Below, one piece after another: positions 43,736 to 51,313 of a stretch of 64,000 bases of DNA; positions within the stretch are counted from its first letter, which is position 1; each line of letters begins with the position of its first letter. A model generated the notes under the pieces. It was given only the letters and a program-made list of their open reading frames with translations. It made no database searches and was not told the DNA's origin. Both the position numbers and the translations under genes were made by a program. This stretch comes from an uncultured Parabacteroides sp. (GTDB lineage: Bacteria; Bacteroidota; Bacteroidia; Bacteroidales; Tannerellaceae), in NCBI RefSeq assembly GCF_947855115.1, contig NZ_CANTZW010000019.1, positions 22,034-86,033 on the forward strand. Reading direction: 5' to 3'.

Positions 43736-45058
43736 TCACATATCATCCATACTCAAACATTTGGTCTCTATCTCATATTTATAGAGCACCTTTTTCCGGA
43801 TAGCGTCAATTTTCTCCTGAAAAGCCGCTGGCTTAAAGTTCTTCCGCTGGCGTTTCACCTCGGCTATCAATGCTTTTTTATCTCCTACATAGATACCGAC
43901 AATATCTATCTCATGCTGGTCTGAATTTTTCTTTCCTTCCCACCATGAGCCGATATCCTCAAAATCGAAGCTCTCCGCCATCCGCTGCCGGAAATAATAT
44001 TCAAGCGTTTGCCCGGAATAAGTAGGATAATCTTGTTTTATAATATCTGAAAGACCTTTCAAATTACCGATCTCTATATATTTCTGATACTTTATAAAGT
44101 ATCTGAACCAAAAGCGGAGAAATAAATCAGATATTTCATATCGAACGGCTTGTGTACCTTCCTTAGCCAATATAGGGCGTTTCTTTTTAACCAATTCGTA
44201 ATCTATCTCCAACCGGCTCAGCAACCCTCCCATATTCTTTCCCATTTCTTCCTCCAATACGGGGAACGTATTACTGCCGGAGGCGATAGCCGCCAGGATA
44301 GAAAAATAATTCCCGTATTTTTTACCAAGCTCTTGAATAAGCATCACTCTGCCTTCCGAGAGCATTATAGAATCCGGCTGAAGCATGGCTTCTACCATGC
44401 TTTCCATATCGGTGCATCCTTTATCGACAAAGAACTCTATATATTTAGGAACACCTCCCGTAAACGTATATAAGGCCAATAAATCATCATTGGTATAGTC
44501 CGGTTTATAATCTGACAGGATCTGTTTTAATACGGGAGTGGTAAACGCCGATAACTTGACGATACTATCTGCCCGCCCATAAAGCGGCTCGCGAGAGTCT
44601 CTGAATATTTTATTCATCAGAGTATACACGGAACCACTAACAACTAAATTGACATGAGTGTCTTTCCTGTATCTATCCCAAATGTCCTGCATACGACTAT
44701 ACACTTCCGGGTTTATATAAAAGAACTCCTGAAACTCATCTATCACGAGATTATATTTTTCCCGCTTACCCAGCTCCATCAGAAATTCAAACAACCGAGA
44801 GAAACTTTTTTCTTCCGGAATATAAGTATTGAATACATGGGCAATGGATTCGACGAAAGATTGGCAAAGAGCAGCCTCATTACTCCGGCTCACAAATAAA
44901 TAGACTGTCGGTGTATGCTCACAACTCCTTAGAATAAGGCTGGTTTTGCCGATACGCCGCCGCCCGGTAAGTACTGTCATTTGGGAATGCAGGTTGAAAG
45001 AGGTTTCTCTTCCTCGATTTAGCATTTCAAGCTCTTTTTCTCTATTATAAAATCTCAT
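43736..45058 (-). CDS. AAA ATPase with DUF234 nuclease-like C-terminal domain
   Basis: A 440-residue archaeal-type ATPase. Walker A is TGRRRIGKTSL (31-41), Walker B LVIDEFQEF, sensor region LVVSGSVYTLM. The C-terminal DUF234 part carries a PD-(D/E)xK-like arrangement, HEIDIVGIYVGDKKALIAEVK, i.e. Asp followed by Glu-x-Lys. Proteins of this class are common in archaea and Bacteroidetes, often in accessory regions, with unproven function; a role in DNA or toxin-like systems has been suggested for relatives but not shown. ATG at 45058 is used (two codons inside a TTG-initiated frame). It is monocistronic, with its own promoter. Confidence 0.85.
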   Translation of the reverse strand: MRFYNREKELEMLNRGRETSFNLHSQMTVLTGRRRIGKTSLILRSCEHTPTVYLFVSRSNEAALCQSFVESIAHVFNTYIPEEKSFSRLFEFLMELGKREKYNLVIDEFQEFFYINPEVYSRMQDIWDRYRKDTHVNLVVSGSVYTLMNKIFRDSREPLYGRADSIVKLSAFTTPVLKQILSDYKPDYTNDDLLALYTFTGGVPKYIEFFVDKGCTDMESMVEAMLQPDSIMLSEGRVMLIQELGKKYGNYFSILAAIASGSNTFPVLEEEMGKNMGGLLSRLEIDYELVKKKRPILAKEGTQAVRYEISDLFLRFWFRYFIKYQKYIEIGNLKGLSDIIKQDYPTYSGQTLEYYFRQRMAESFDFEDIGSWWEGKKNSDQHEIDIVGIYVGDKKALIAEVKRQRKNFKPAAFQEKIDAIRKKVLYKYEIETKCLSMDDM

Positions 45059-45079
45059 AACCAATCTAAAGGATTAAAC

Positions 45080-45148
45080 ACTGAGCGACCGCTAACTGAG
45101 CGACTGCGCAGTATTTGCAAATATATGTGTTTTAAAGGACAATACAAA
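45080..45148 (-). promoter_or_regulatory. promoter and repeated operator-like element of the AAA ATPase gene
   Basis: Minus strand TTTG (45148-45145), 19-nt spacer, TATATTTG (45125-45118): exact consensus. Between it and the gene is a direct repeat ACTGAGCGAC at 45080-45089 and 45095-45104 (15-nt period), running into the palindrome ACTGCGCAGT at 45103-45112. The repeats fall in the transcribed leader just after the predicted start. Confidence 0.7.
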
Positions 45149-45214
45149 GAGATCCCTTAAATAGTCAGCCGAATCAAACAATTAACACACTCATCAGGCT
45201 TGACGAAGGTTAGC

Positions 45215-45258
45215 ACAAAAACGAAGTCCCCGGCAATGCGTTCACATGCCAAGGACTT
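45215..45258 (-). terminator. terminator of the first DUF6383 gene
   Basis: RNA stem AAGUCCUUGGCA / UGCCGGGGACUU (two G-U pairs), then TTCGTTTTTGTG on the minus strand. It ends the 3' UTR described at 45268-45395. Confidence 0.85.
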
Positions 45259-45267
45259 GTCTTTTTA

Positions 45268-45395
45268 TCCGTCTTCCATCCTCACGGAAGTACTTACGGA
45301 TGAACTTTAATTTATTACTTTAGTATTAATATTAATCCAATTCCCGCCTGTTCATCCGTCGCGGATTACTTGGATCGAGACCCTCACGGGAATTG
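45268..45395 (-). promoter_or_regulatory. conserved structured 3' UTR, copy 1
   Basis: This sequence is about 87% identical by hand alignment to 60296-60421 behind the other DUF6383 gene. On the transcript strand hairpin 1 has an outer stem CAATTCCC/GGGAATTG (45395-45388 with 45345-45338) and an inner stem ATCCG/CGGAT (45366-45354). Hairpin 2 is TCCGT..CTTCC/GGAAG..ACGGA (45300-45268). Both carry the single-stranded motif CCGTGAGG. The two hairpins are joined by an AT-rich stretch identical in both copies. Confidence 0.7.
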
Positions 45396-45421
45396 TATGA
45401 TTATCTTGTTTCGTTAATCTC

Positions 45422-48400
45422 TTATTTCACGATCGCCTTTACAGCTTCCTCGCCATCAACAGCTACAGCTACGATACCGGCAGGTACAGCGATTGTAGCG
45501 TTGTCGGAGGTAAGAACAGTCTCAGCGACAACCTTACCCAAGATATTCGTGATAACGATTGACTTACCGGCAGCGCCTTGAACGGTTACCGTACCGTTGC
45601 CAGCGATTACAGATACACCTTCGATAGTAGCATCCTCAACAGAAGTTACCATATCCTCAGCGTCAGTCTTCTGGTATGCGTTGAAGATCAAAGCTCCGTC
45701 AGAACCAGTCTTAGCGGCGTTGAACTCAGAATCACCACGAGTCAATACCAAGCAACCGTTCTGCATCTTCAACCATGCGGCGTATTGAGGAGCGATAGAA
45801 CCGGCAACAGCCTTATCGAAGCCTTTAGTAGCCTTACCCGTTGAAGCCGAGCCATTCTCGTTATAGATGTTAGACTCGAACAAGAACTCATTCGCTTCGC
45901 CTTCTTCCGTCACGGCACCGGCCTTATCAGGATTTACGTAACGGAATGACCAAGTAACGTTCTTATGGTTGTCACCCTGTAAGTTAACGATGAAGTTCTC
46001 CAAACCGGCTTTCTTGTAATTAGCGATGATCGTCTCGACATCCAATTCAGACGGAGCCATCTTCTCAAAGCCGTTTGTCAATACATATAAGCTATCACCA
46101 TAATGGATCGCTTTCACGAAACCTACGCGAGTGTAGCCACCATCGATATCCATGTACGGAGTCTTATATTCCTTACCCTTGATAAGAGCGGAGTCGGCGA
46201 AACTTACCATATACTTACCATAGTGGAAGCCTGGATGTGCCTTAGTCGCATGCGAGCAATTAGCGGCATTAACAGGATTACCAGCGTTATCGAAGTGATT
46301 GTGCTCATACGTACAAGGAATACCCGGAGTACCCTCTTGATCGTCACGTGCCACGGAAACCAAATATTGAGGCTTGATAGTACCAGCGCCACGGTTTACC
46401 CATGCGGTATCAACGATGAACGCTAACTTACCATCCGCTTTCTCCTTGTTCCAGATACCTACATAATCAACAGCTTTGTCGGTCAAGTTCTTGTTCCACT
46501 CATCCATCAAGTATTCCTTACGGATCTTCTCTACGAAGAACAAGCTATCGGCAGTCTCGTTTTCTTTCAATTCCGCGTTGTTGAAACGACGGTATAATGG
46601 AGAATCATCTGTTACAACAGCGAATGCGGAAGTACGGATCTCACGATTTGATCCTGTTTCAAACTTATCATTAGTAGAACCTTGAGTCAAATCCAAAGTA
46701 TTGTCATCTACAGAAGCCTTCAAACCGTTTTGAGCGGCTGAAGAATCATAATAAGATTTATTCTTTTGAGGAGTAGTAGCTGCATCTAACACAATCTCTT
46801 TCAAAACAATCTTCTTATCATCATTAGCTTTATAGACATAAGCTTTCTTGATAACGCTGTTGTCTTTTACCAAGTAGTTACCATCAGCATCGAACAATGG
46901 AGTCTCCTGATCTTTCTCTAAAGTAGGAACAGTAACCTCTTTGCCATCAACCACTACTTTGTCTGTAGACTTGAATCCGTTATAAGCAGGTGAATAGATC
47001 TTATCCCCTTCCGTAATCTTATATTTACGTACCACAGCCTCAACCAAAGCGTAATAATGCTTACCATCAATGCAGTTGTTCTCTTTCAAGAAGAAGTTAG
47101 TCGGGGTAGAGCCTAGAACATACTTCTTAGCCTTGCTGTCGTATGTCAAGTAGCTGTCGCCATTCTTGATCTGGTAAACATTTCTTACCAAGCTATCGCC
47201 AACACCATAGTTGTCATCCTTAGCAACTACCACCAAACGGAAGTTTGTCTTATCACCATTCTCGTTTACGCGAACGATAGAATCCTTACCGGCAGGAGTA
47301 TACAGATATTTGTCTAATGCCAGACCGTGCAAGTAATTGAACACGTAAGTCTGAACCATAGCAGAATCCTCGGGTACGTAGCGATAACCGATCTTCAAAT
47401 CCTTAGCGTCATTGATAGCGACGAAGCTTACGGTATCAGCGACAGATTCATTCTTCTCATTAGTTGTATAGAAGAATACGTCCTTGCTATCCTTAACGGC
47501 ATACAATTGGACATTCGTCGGGATTTTAACAGTCGGATATACACCGCTTTCAGCCTTGTCATTGAACTCACGGTTCTGGATGCTGATAGAAGAAGTAGAA
47601 GATATACCATTCTTCGTTACAACCCATTGAGCCGCCGGCATATGATTGAAATCTTGACGTTCAGCTTGTTTAGCCCAGCCAAAGTTTCCTGCCAAGTTAG
47701 CCAACGCATAAGTACCCTTCAACTCGTCTCTTTCAGAACCACCGGCCTTAAACTGAATCATATAAACGCCATCAGCCAAAGTCGTAGGAACCAATCCCGT
47801 GAAGTTCGTACCCAACGTGATTTTTGTACGTTGCAAATCGTTTGTAATGTCAACATCTGATTTTAACGTACCATCAGAAGTCTCTGTACGATCCTTATAA
47901 CATTTTTCATCCGTAGCATCTGTATTGACAGTCAAAACCTTGTTTCCTGCCAAGTTTGCCATATAGATATACTTATCTTTAGCTACAGATAATTCTGTCG
48001 CTCCATTCCCAGACGTAAAACCACTTTTTACCGTCCACCAAGAATTGTTGTTTTTCTCCTTGATGTCTTTCGCATAATCAGTAGCTTTTCCAGACGTAGC
48101 CTCCAACTTATAAGCGACCTCACGAACCTGAGCATACAACTCGTTCTTTTGAGCGTTGTAGGTGAATTTAAATTGGTAAGAACCCGCCTGACGTTTGTCG
48201 CTCATCTTACCATAAGTAAACTTCAACATCTTGGCATCCTCTGTCGCCTCATAATAAGCCGTGTCAACTACCACATAAGCAGCCTCTTTGTCAATCTTTT
48301 TATCTTTAACCTGCAACTGTACATACTCTGTAACTGTTGCCTCGGTAGCTGTAGCGGAAGCTTTTTCCTTAACGTCAACAGCTTTCAGCGCGGTAGCGGT

Positions 48401-49126
48401 CAAATGGTTTGTATTTCCCTTTGAAACCTCCGGGTTCATACTTAAGCCAAAATAGCTTTCCGCAGAGACAGATTGCAGCAATTTATTCAAATCCTCGGCA
48501 TGTAGCTGCATCGCTGTTGGGATCTGATCCTTGTTGAAAGAGATAGAGACCTTGTCCTCTCCAACTTTCTCCGCTTTCACCAAGACAATTTTAGCATTCG
48601 AACCTTCACCTTCTTTTGCCAGATACACAAACTTCTTGCCATCTACATAAGAGACCAAAGTTCCATCTTTAACAACCCATTCCGTAGCGCTACCGCCCAA
48701 GGTTACCTCTTTAGCCTCGCTCTTCTTATCTGAAGCGACAGCCATGGAAGGATCTACAGCGAACGACAAACCTGTAGCCTTGTTCACGAAAGAGAACACA
48801 TCCACGCCCAGATTGTTCTTCTTTGCGGAAACCGTCCACATAGCTTGGTTCAATTCCGTCAACTTAAAGCTTGAAACAGAACCTTCAACTGTAACAAACT
48901 GACCAAAATCAGCCTTCTCATTGCCTACGGCCAAGAAATCGCTACCGCTCATAAACAAGACTGTTTGATCTTTTTTCAAATCCTTGCCCTCTACAGTCGC
49001 AGGAGTAGTAGAAGTTACTACATCCTCCGCAGGAGCAGCAGCCCCGACATACGCCGCTACCGAACCTACCGAGAAAGCAGATACAAGCATGGCACTAGCC
49101 AGAAACGTTGTAAACTTTTTGTTCAT
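45422..49126 (-). CDS. DUF6383 large surface protein, copy 1 (S-layer-like)
   Basis: A 1,234-residue exported protein with signal peptide MNKKFTTFLASAMLVSAFSV, starting at the ATG 49126 (a further 16 upstream codons are not supported). The body is a long Thr/Ser/Asp/Lys-rich beta-repeat region alternating with blocks shared with copy 2: FKFTYNAQKNELYAQVREVA, NFGWAKQAERQDFNHMPAAQ, LHGLALDKYLYTPAGKDSIV, GDSLYVLTNGFEKMAPSELD. A Cys/His cluster (CTYEHNHF..CSHATKAH) is conserved. The C-terminal 70 residues (GNGTVTVQGAAGKS..AVKAIVK) are the DUF6383 domain. In P. distasonis a family of such glycoproteins coats the cell and is switched by promoter inversion. The promoter here points the other way, so the gene is probably OFF in this assembly. 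Confidence 0.85.
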   Translation of the reverse strand: MNKKFTTFLASAMLVSAFSVGSVAAYVGAAAPAEDVVTSTTPATVEGKDLKKDQTVLFMSGSDFLAVGNEKADFGQFVTVEGSVSSFKLTELNQAMWTVSAKKNNLGVDVFSFVNKATGLSFAVDPSMAVASDKKSEAKEVTLGGSATEWVVKDGTLVSYVDGKKFVYLAKEGEGSNAKIVLVKAEKVGEDKVSISFNKDQIPTAMQLHAEDLNKLLQSVSAESYFGLSMNPEVSKGNTNHLTATALKAVDVKEKASATATEATVTEYVQLQVKDKKIDKEAAYVVVDTAYYEATEDAKMLKFTYGKMSDKRQAGSYQFKFTYNAQKNELYAQVREVAYKLEATSGKATDYAKDIKEKNNNSWWTVKSGFTSGNGATELSVAKDKYIYMANLAGNKVLTVNTDATDEKCYKDRTETSDGTLKSDVDITNDLQRTKITLGTNFTGLVPTTLADGVYMIQFKAGGSERDELKGTYALANLAGNFGWAKQAERQDFNHMPAAQWVVTKNGISSTSSISIQNREFNDKAESGVYPTVKIPTNVQLYAVKDSKDVFFYTTNEKNESVADTVSFVAINDAKDLKIGYRYVPEDSAMVQTYVFNYLHGLALDKYLYTPAGKDSIVRVNENGDKTNFRLVVVAKDDNYGVGDSLVRNVYQIKNGDSYLTYDSKAKKYVLGSTPTNFFLKENNCIDGKHYYALVEAVVRKYKITEGDKIYSPAYNGFKSTDKVVVDGKEVTVPTLEKDQETPLFDADGNYLVKDNSVIKKAYVYKANDDKKIVLKEIVLDAATTPQKNKSYYDSSAAQNGLKASVDDNTLDLTQGSTNDKFETGSNREIRTSAFAVVTDDSPLYRRFNNAELKENETADSLFFVEKIRKEYLMDEWNKNLTDKAVDYVGIWNKEKADGKLAFIVDTAWVNRGAGTIKPQYLVSVARDDQEGTPGIPCTYEHNHFDNAGNPVNAANCSHATKAHPGFHYGKYMVSFADSALIKGKEYKTPYMDIDGGYTRVGFVKAIHYGDSLYVLTNGFEKMAPSELDVETIIANYKKAGLENFIVNLQGDNHKNVTWSFRYVNPDKAGAVTEEGEANEFLFESNIYNENGSASTGKATKGFDKAVAGSIAPQYAAWLKMQNGCLVLTRGDSEFNAAKTGSDGALIFNAYQKTDAEDMVTSVEDATIEGVSVIAGNGTVTVQGAAGKSIVITNILGKVVAETVLTSDNATIAVPAGIVAVAVDGEEAVKAIVK

Positions 49127-49198
49127 AAATCGAAAATTTAATATTAATAATAGTGTTAATTGAATATCGTTCAATACTTTAAGCCTTCGATCGCCATT

Positions 49199-49224
49199 CG
49201 AAAACGACTAGTCTAAACGATCGT
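49199..49224. repeat. recombination-site-like repeat, gene-proximal
   Basis: A 26-nt element, CGAAAACGACTAG followed by TCTAAACGATCGT, 73 nt upstream of the DUF6383 copy 1 start. Its first 25 nt recur exactly 71 nt upstream of copy 2 (63976-64000) although the DNA between element and leader differs. A related element lies at 49394-49419. Confidence 0.75.
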
Positions 49225-49265
49225 CTATATCTTGCGTTTTTTTAGTGCCGGACGGGAGGTTCGTT

Positions 49266-49283
49266 GAAAGAACCGGTTGTTTC
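49266..49283. promoter_or_regulatory. dyad-symmetric element within the putative invertible segment
   Basis: GAAAGAACCGGTTGTTTC: an 18-bp dyad with only one mismatched pair, 64 nt upstream of the -33 box. It looks like a site for a dimeric DNA-binding protein; nothing more can be said. Confidence 0.4.
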
Positions 49284-49347
49284 GTAAAGGATAACCTATC
49301 CTATTGATAAGAAAGAGAATAAGTGACAAAAAAATAGCCCCGAAGGG

Positions 49348-49377
49348 TTGCAGGTATCGAAGAAACGCGTACCTTTG
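49348..49377 (+). promoter_or_regulatory. promoter pointing away from DUF6383 copy 1
   Basis: TTG (49348-49350), exactly 19 nt, TACCTTTG (49370-49377): a textbook Bacteroidetes promoter. It lies between the two repeats at 49199-49224 and 49394-49419 and directs transcription to the right, where no plus-strand gene follows for 1.3 kb. No TAnnTTTG box faces the gene in this segment. Inversion of the segment would aim it at the DUF6383 gene. Confidence 0.75.
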
Positions 49378-49393
49378 CAAATGACTAATTATA

Positions 49394-49419
49394 ACGATCG
49401 TTTTAATCAGCCGTTTTTA
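49394..49419. repeat. recombination-site-like repeat, gene-distal
   Basis: ACGATCGTTTTAATCAGCCG and following T-run match the reverse complement of the proximal repeat at about 19 of 26 positions, with ACGATCGTTT exact. Because the core is itself nearly palindromic, a direct alignment is almost as good (about 16 of 22), so the orientation of the repeat pair cannot be fixed by eye. Confidence 0.55.
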
Positions 49420-49424
49420 TTATA

Positions 49425-49930
49425 TATTATCAATGTACATGCGTACATTAAAAACAGTCTACATCACACTTTCTATTATTTGTTTAAAATTTTTACTACC
49501 GAAACAGGATATTCCACTCTAAAATCATCTACTTACCGGAACGCTTTAACGCAAGCCTGCCTTATCAACCCAATAAGCTAATTTAGTTTGATATGACAAT
49601 TAACTTACTTCACTGGTGAAGACTGATGAAGTTTGTCTCGATACTTGATATCCAGAAGAAATCTCCCTGTCGGTAAAACAGCGGCTATACAATCCTTTTG
49701 GTTAAAACAGAGTACATATCGTGACACAGCCGGTTCGTATAAAAGGCAGGATAAAAGGAAAGTGGCGGTTGTAAGCGAAGTTTAATAGATTAAATATATT
49801 TCAACTCGGATTTAGGAGCGTATGTATTTCCGTCCGGAAACAATCGATTCTACAGGCGTTAAGATTACAAACTGTCAAAAAGAAAGAGCTTGGCGCATGG
49901 GGGGGGGTATCCGGCTATCAATCCGGTTCA
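49425..49930. other. 500-nt gap without a supported gene
   Basis: AT-rich sequence downstream of the outward promoter. It holds a small hairpin AATGTAC-ATGC-GTACATT at 49431-49448 and a run of nine G at 49899-49907. No coding sequence, tRNA or promoter facing either neighbour was recognised. Confidence 0.5.
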
Positions 49931-49932
49931 AT

Positions 49933-49998
49933 AAAACATGTACGTGTTTTCCGAAAAACATGTACGTCCTTTTCGGGAAACACGTACATGTTTTTTCC
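49933..49998. repeat. three tandem 22-nt palindromic repeats
   Basis: Units of 21, 23 and 22 nt at 49933-49953, 49954-49976 and 49977-49998 with cores ACATGTACGTGT, ACATGTACGTCC and ACACGTACATGT. Same family as the cluster at 15706-15793. It lies just beyond the stop codon of the PCMD gene, whose transcript would run through it. Confidence 0.82.
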
Positions 49999-50012
49999 AA
50001 ACGATAATAAGC

Positions 50013-50978
50013 TCAATATCCCAACCGGATATTATCCACCCAAAAGGTATTCCCCGGAGAACCTACGTATGAACCTCCGTGACTGGAGCAGAACTCTAAG
50101 ATCATATGGGTTACCTCATCGTCTTCCGTTCCCCAGCCGATCTCTTGGATAGGGACATTCTTGCCTTCGCTGTTTAAACTATAGCGGGCGGCCTCACCGG
50201 TTAACAGGCCCATATAGGGTTTGTAGTCGCTACGTTTCGTGATATCGCCATACAAGATCGGGAAGGTGGCGCCGTTCACCCAATCCGTATTCCTATCCAT
50301 CCGGACAACCAATGTCCCTACACGCTTAGCGTATAGGTTTCCGTGCTTATCCTCCCAACGTTTTTGAAGAATCAAGTTGACCACGGCCATATCCATCCCC
50401 TTCACTTCCGACGCTTTACTAAATCCATCCAATCTGATACGATTGAGAGCACCGGATAATTTCACCTTATAATCAAAGACCAAAGAGGCAGGTTTCCAGG
50501 TAAAAGGCACTCCGCTAACGATCTTGCTCCACGGATCGGAGACCCCTTTCACCGGTTCCAGGGAACGTCCCAAAAAGAGAGAACCGCCCACCAAAACCTT
50601 TATATGTACAATCCCCAAGGCAGAGCAAGCCTCTATACCGGTCTCCAAGCGGGCACAATTACCCTCGCCTCGCGCCTCCGGATAGACACTCACGCTGGCT
50701 TTCGTCACCCCGCTTATTTTCGCATATACGTTCGATGTCGCCCAAGGCGAGTCTTTCGGATCGAAAGGTTCATTCCCGACGATCGTATCCGCGGGGCCAA
50801 TGCCGTAAAGAGTCTTTGTATCCTTTCCGATAATAGCCGATTCCGTGACCTTACGCACCACCCACCGGTCTAGATCGCCATAACGGATCGCCTCCGTCTT
50901 TCGCTGGGCAGATAAAGCCATACTAATCCCCCAAAAGACAAAGACAAGTAAACACTTTAGCCGATTATTAACCACCAT
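50013..50978 (-). CDS. PCMD-domain exported protein
   Basis: A 321-residue protein with a signal peptide (1-24, ending MALSAQ) and a PCMD (putative carbohydrate-metabolism) domain over about 110-321: SLFLGRSLEPVKGV, WKPASLVFDYKVKLSG, LLTGEAARYSLNSEGKN, and the family's usual ending FWVDNIRLGY. The fold is a beta-sandwich like carbohydrate-binding modules; many relatives are cell-surface proteins found near polysaccharide genes. No such genes surround it here. An AGGTGA sequence precedes the ATG. Function is unproven. Confidence 0.82.
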   Translation of the reverse strand: MVVNNRLKCLLVFVFWGISMALSAQRKTEAIRYGDLDRWVVRKVTESAIIGKDTKTLYGIGPADTIVGNEPFDPKDSPWATSNVYAKISGVTKASVSVYPEARGEGNCARLETGIEACSALGIVHIKVLVGGSLFLGRSLEPVKGVSDPWSKIVSGVPFTWKPASLVFDYKVKLSGALNRIRLDGFSKASEVKGMDMAVVNLILQKRWEDKHGNLYAKRVGTLVVRMDRNTDWVNGATFPILYGDITKRSDYKPYMGLLTGEAARYSLNSEGKNVPIQEIGWGTEDDEVTHMILEFCSSHGGSYVGSPGNTFWVDNIRLGY

Positions 50979-51313
50979 AAGTCACCTTTCTATCCAAATC
51001 CTTTATTATTCTTGCAGCTAAATTACGCACAATCGATAACAAAAACAAACCCATGACACACAAGCCTTCCGTACGGCATGATGAACGCGAGAACCGCCCG
51101 CTTAGCCGGACAACGGACGATCCCGCAACCGCCCCCCGCACCGGTCCCGAAGTCCACTTGCGGCACGACGCCGATAAGCATCCTCATAGCGGCAACCGGC
51201 CGTGAGACCATCCAAAAGACTGTGAAATAAGGAAATCAATCCATAATTCATAACGTTATTCTCGGTATTTTTCTTATTTTCGCACCATTATTATTTAAGC
51301 GACTGAATTGACA
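50979..51313. other. 335-nt gap with a GC-rich patch and possible small frame
   Basis: The patch 51055-51205 is clearly more GC-rich than its surroundings. A 50-codon plus-strand frame (51053-51205, MTHKPSVRHDERENRPLSRT..) and an overlapping minus-strand frame both run through it. The plus-strand frame would give a hydrophilic, His/Asp/Arg-rich peptide that I do not recognise. There is no promoter or terminator that decides the matter. A TATTTTCG at 51275-51282 may be the -7 box of the next gene. Confidence 0.3.

Noticed and set aside
49822..50007. 61-codon plus-strand frame
   Set aside because: It runs through the second 22-nt repeat array and has no other support.
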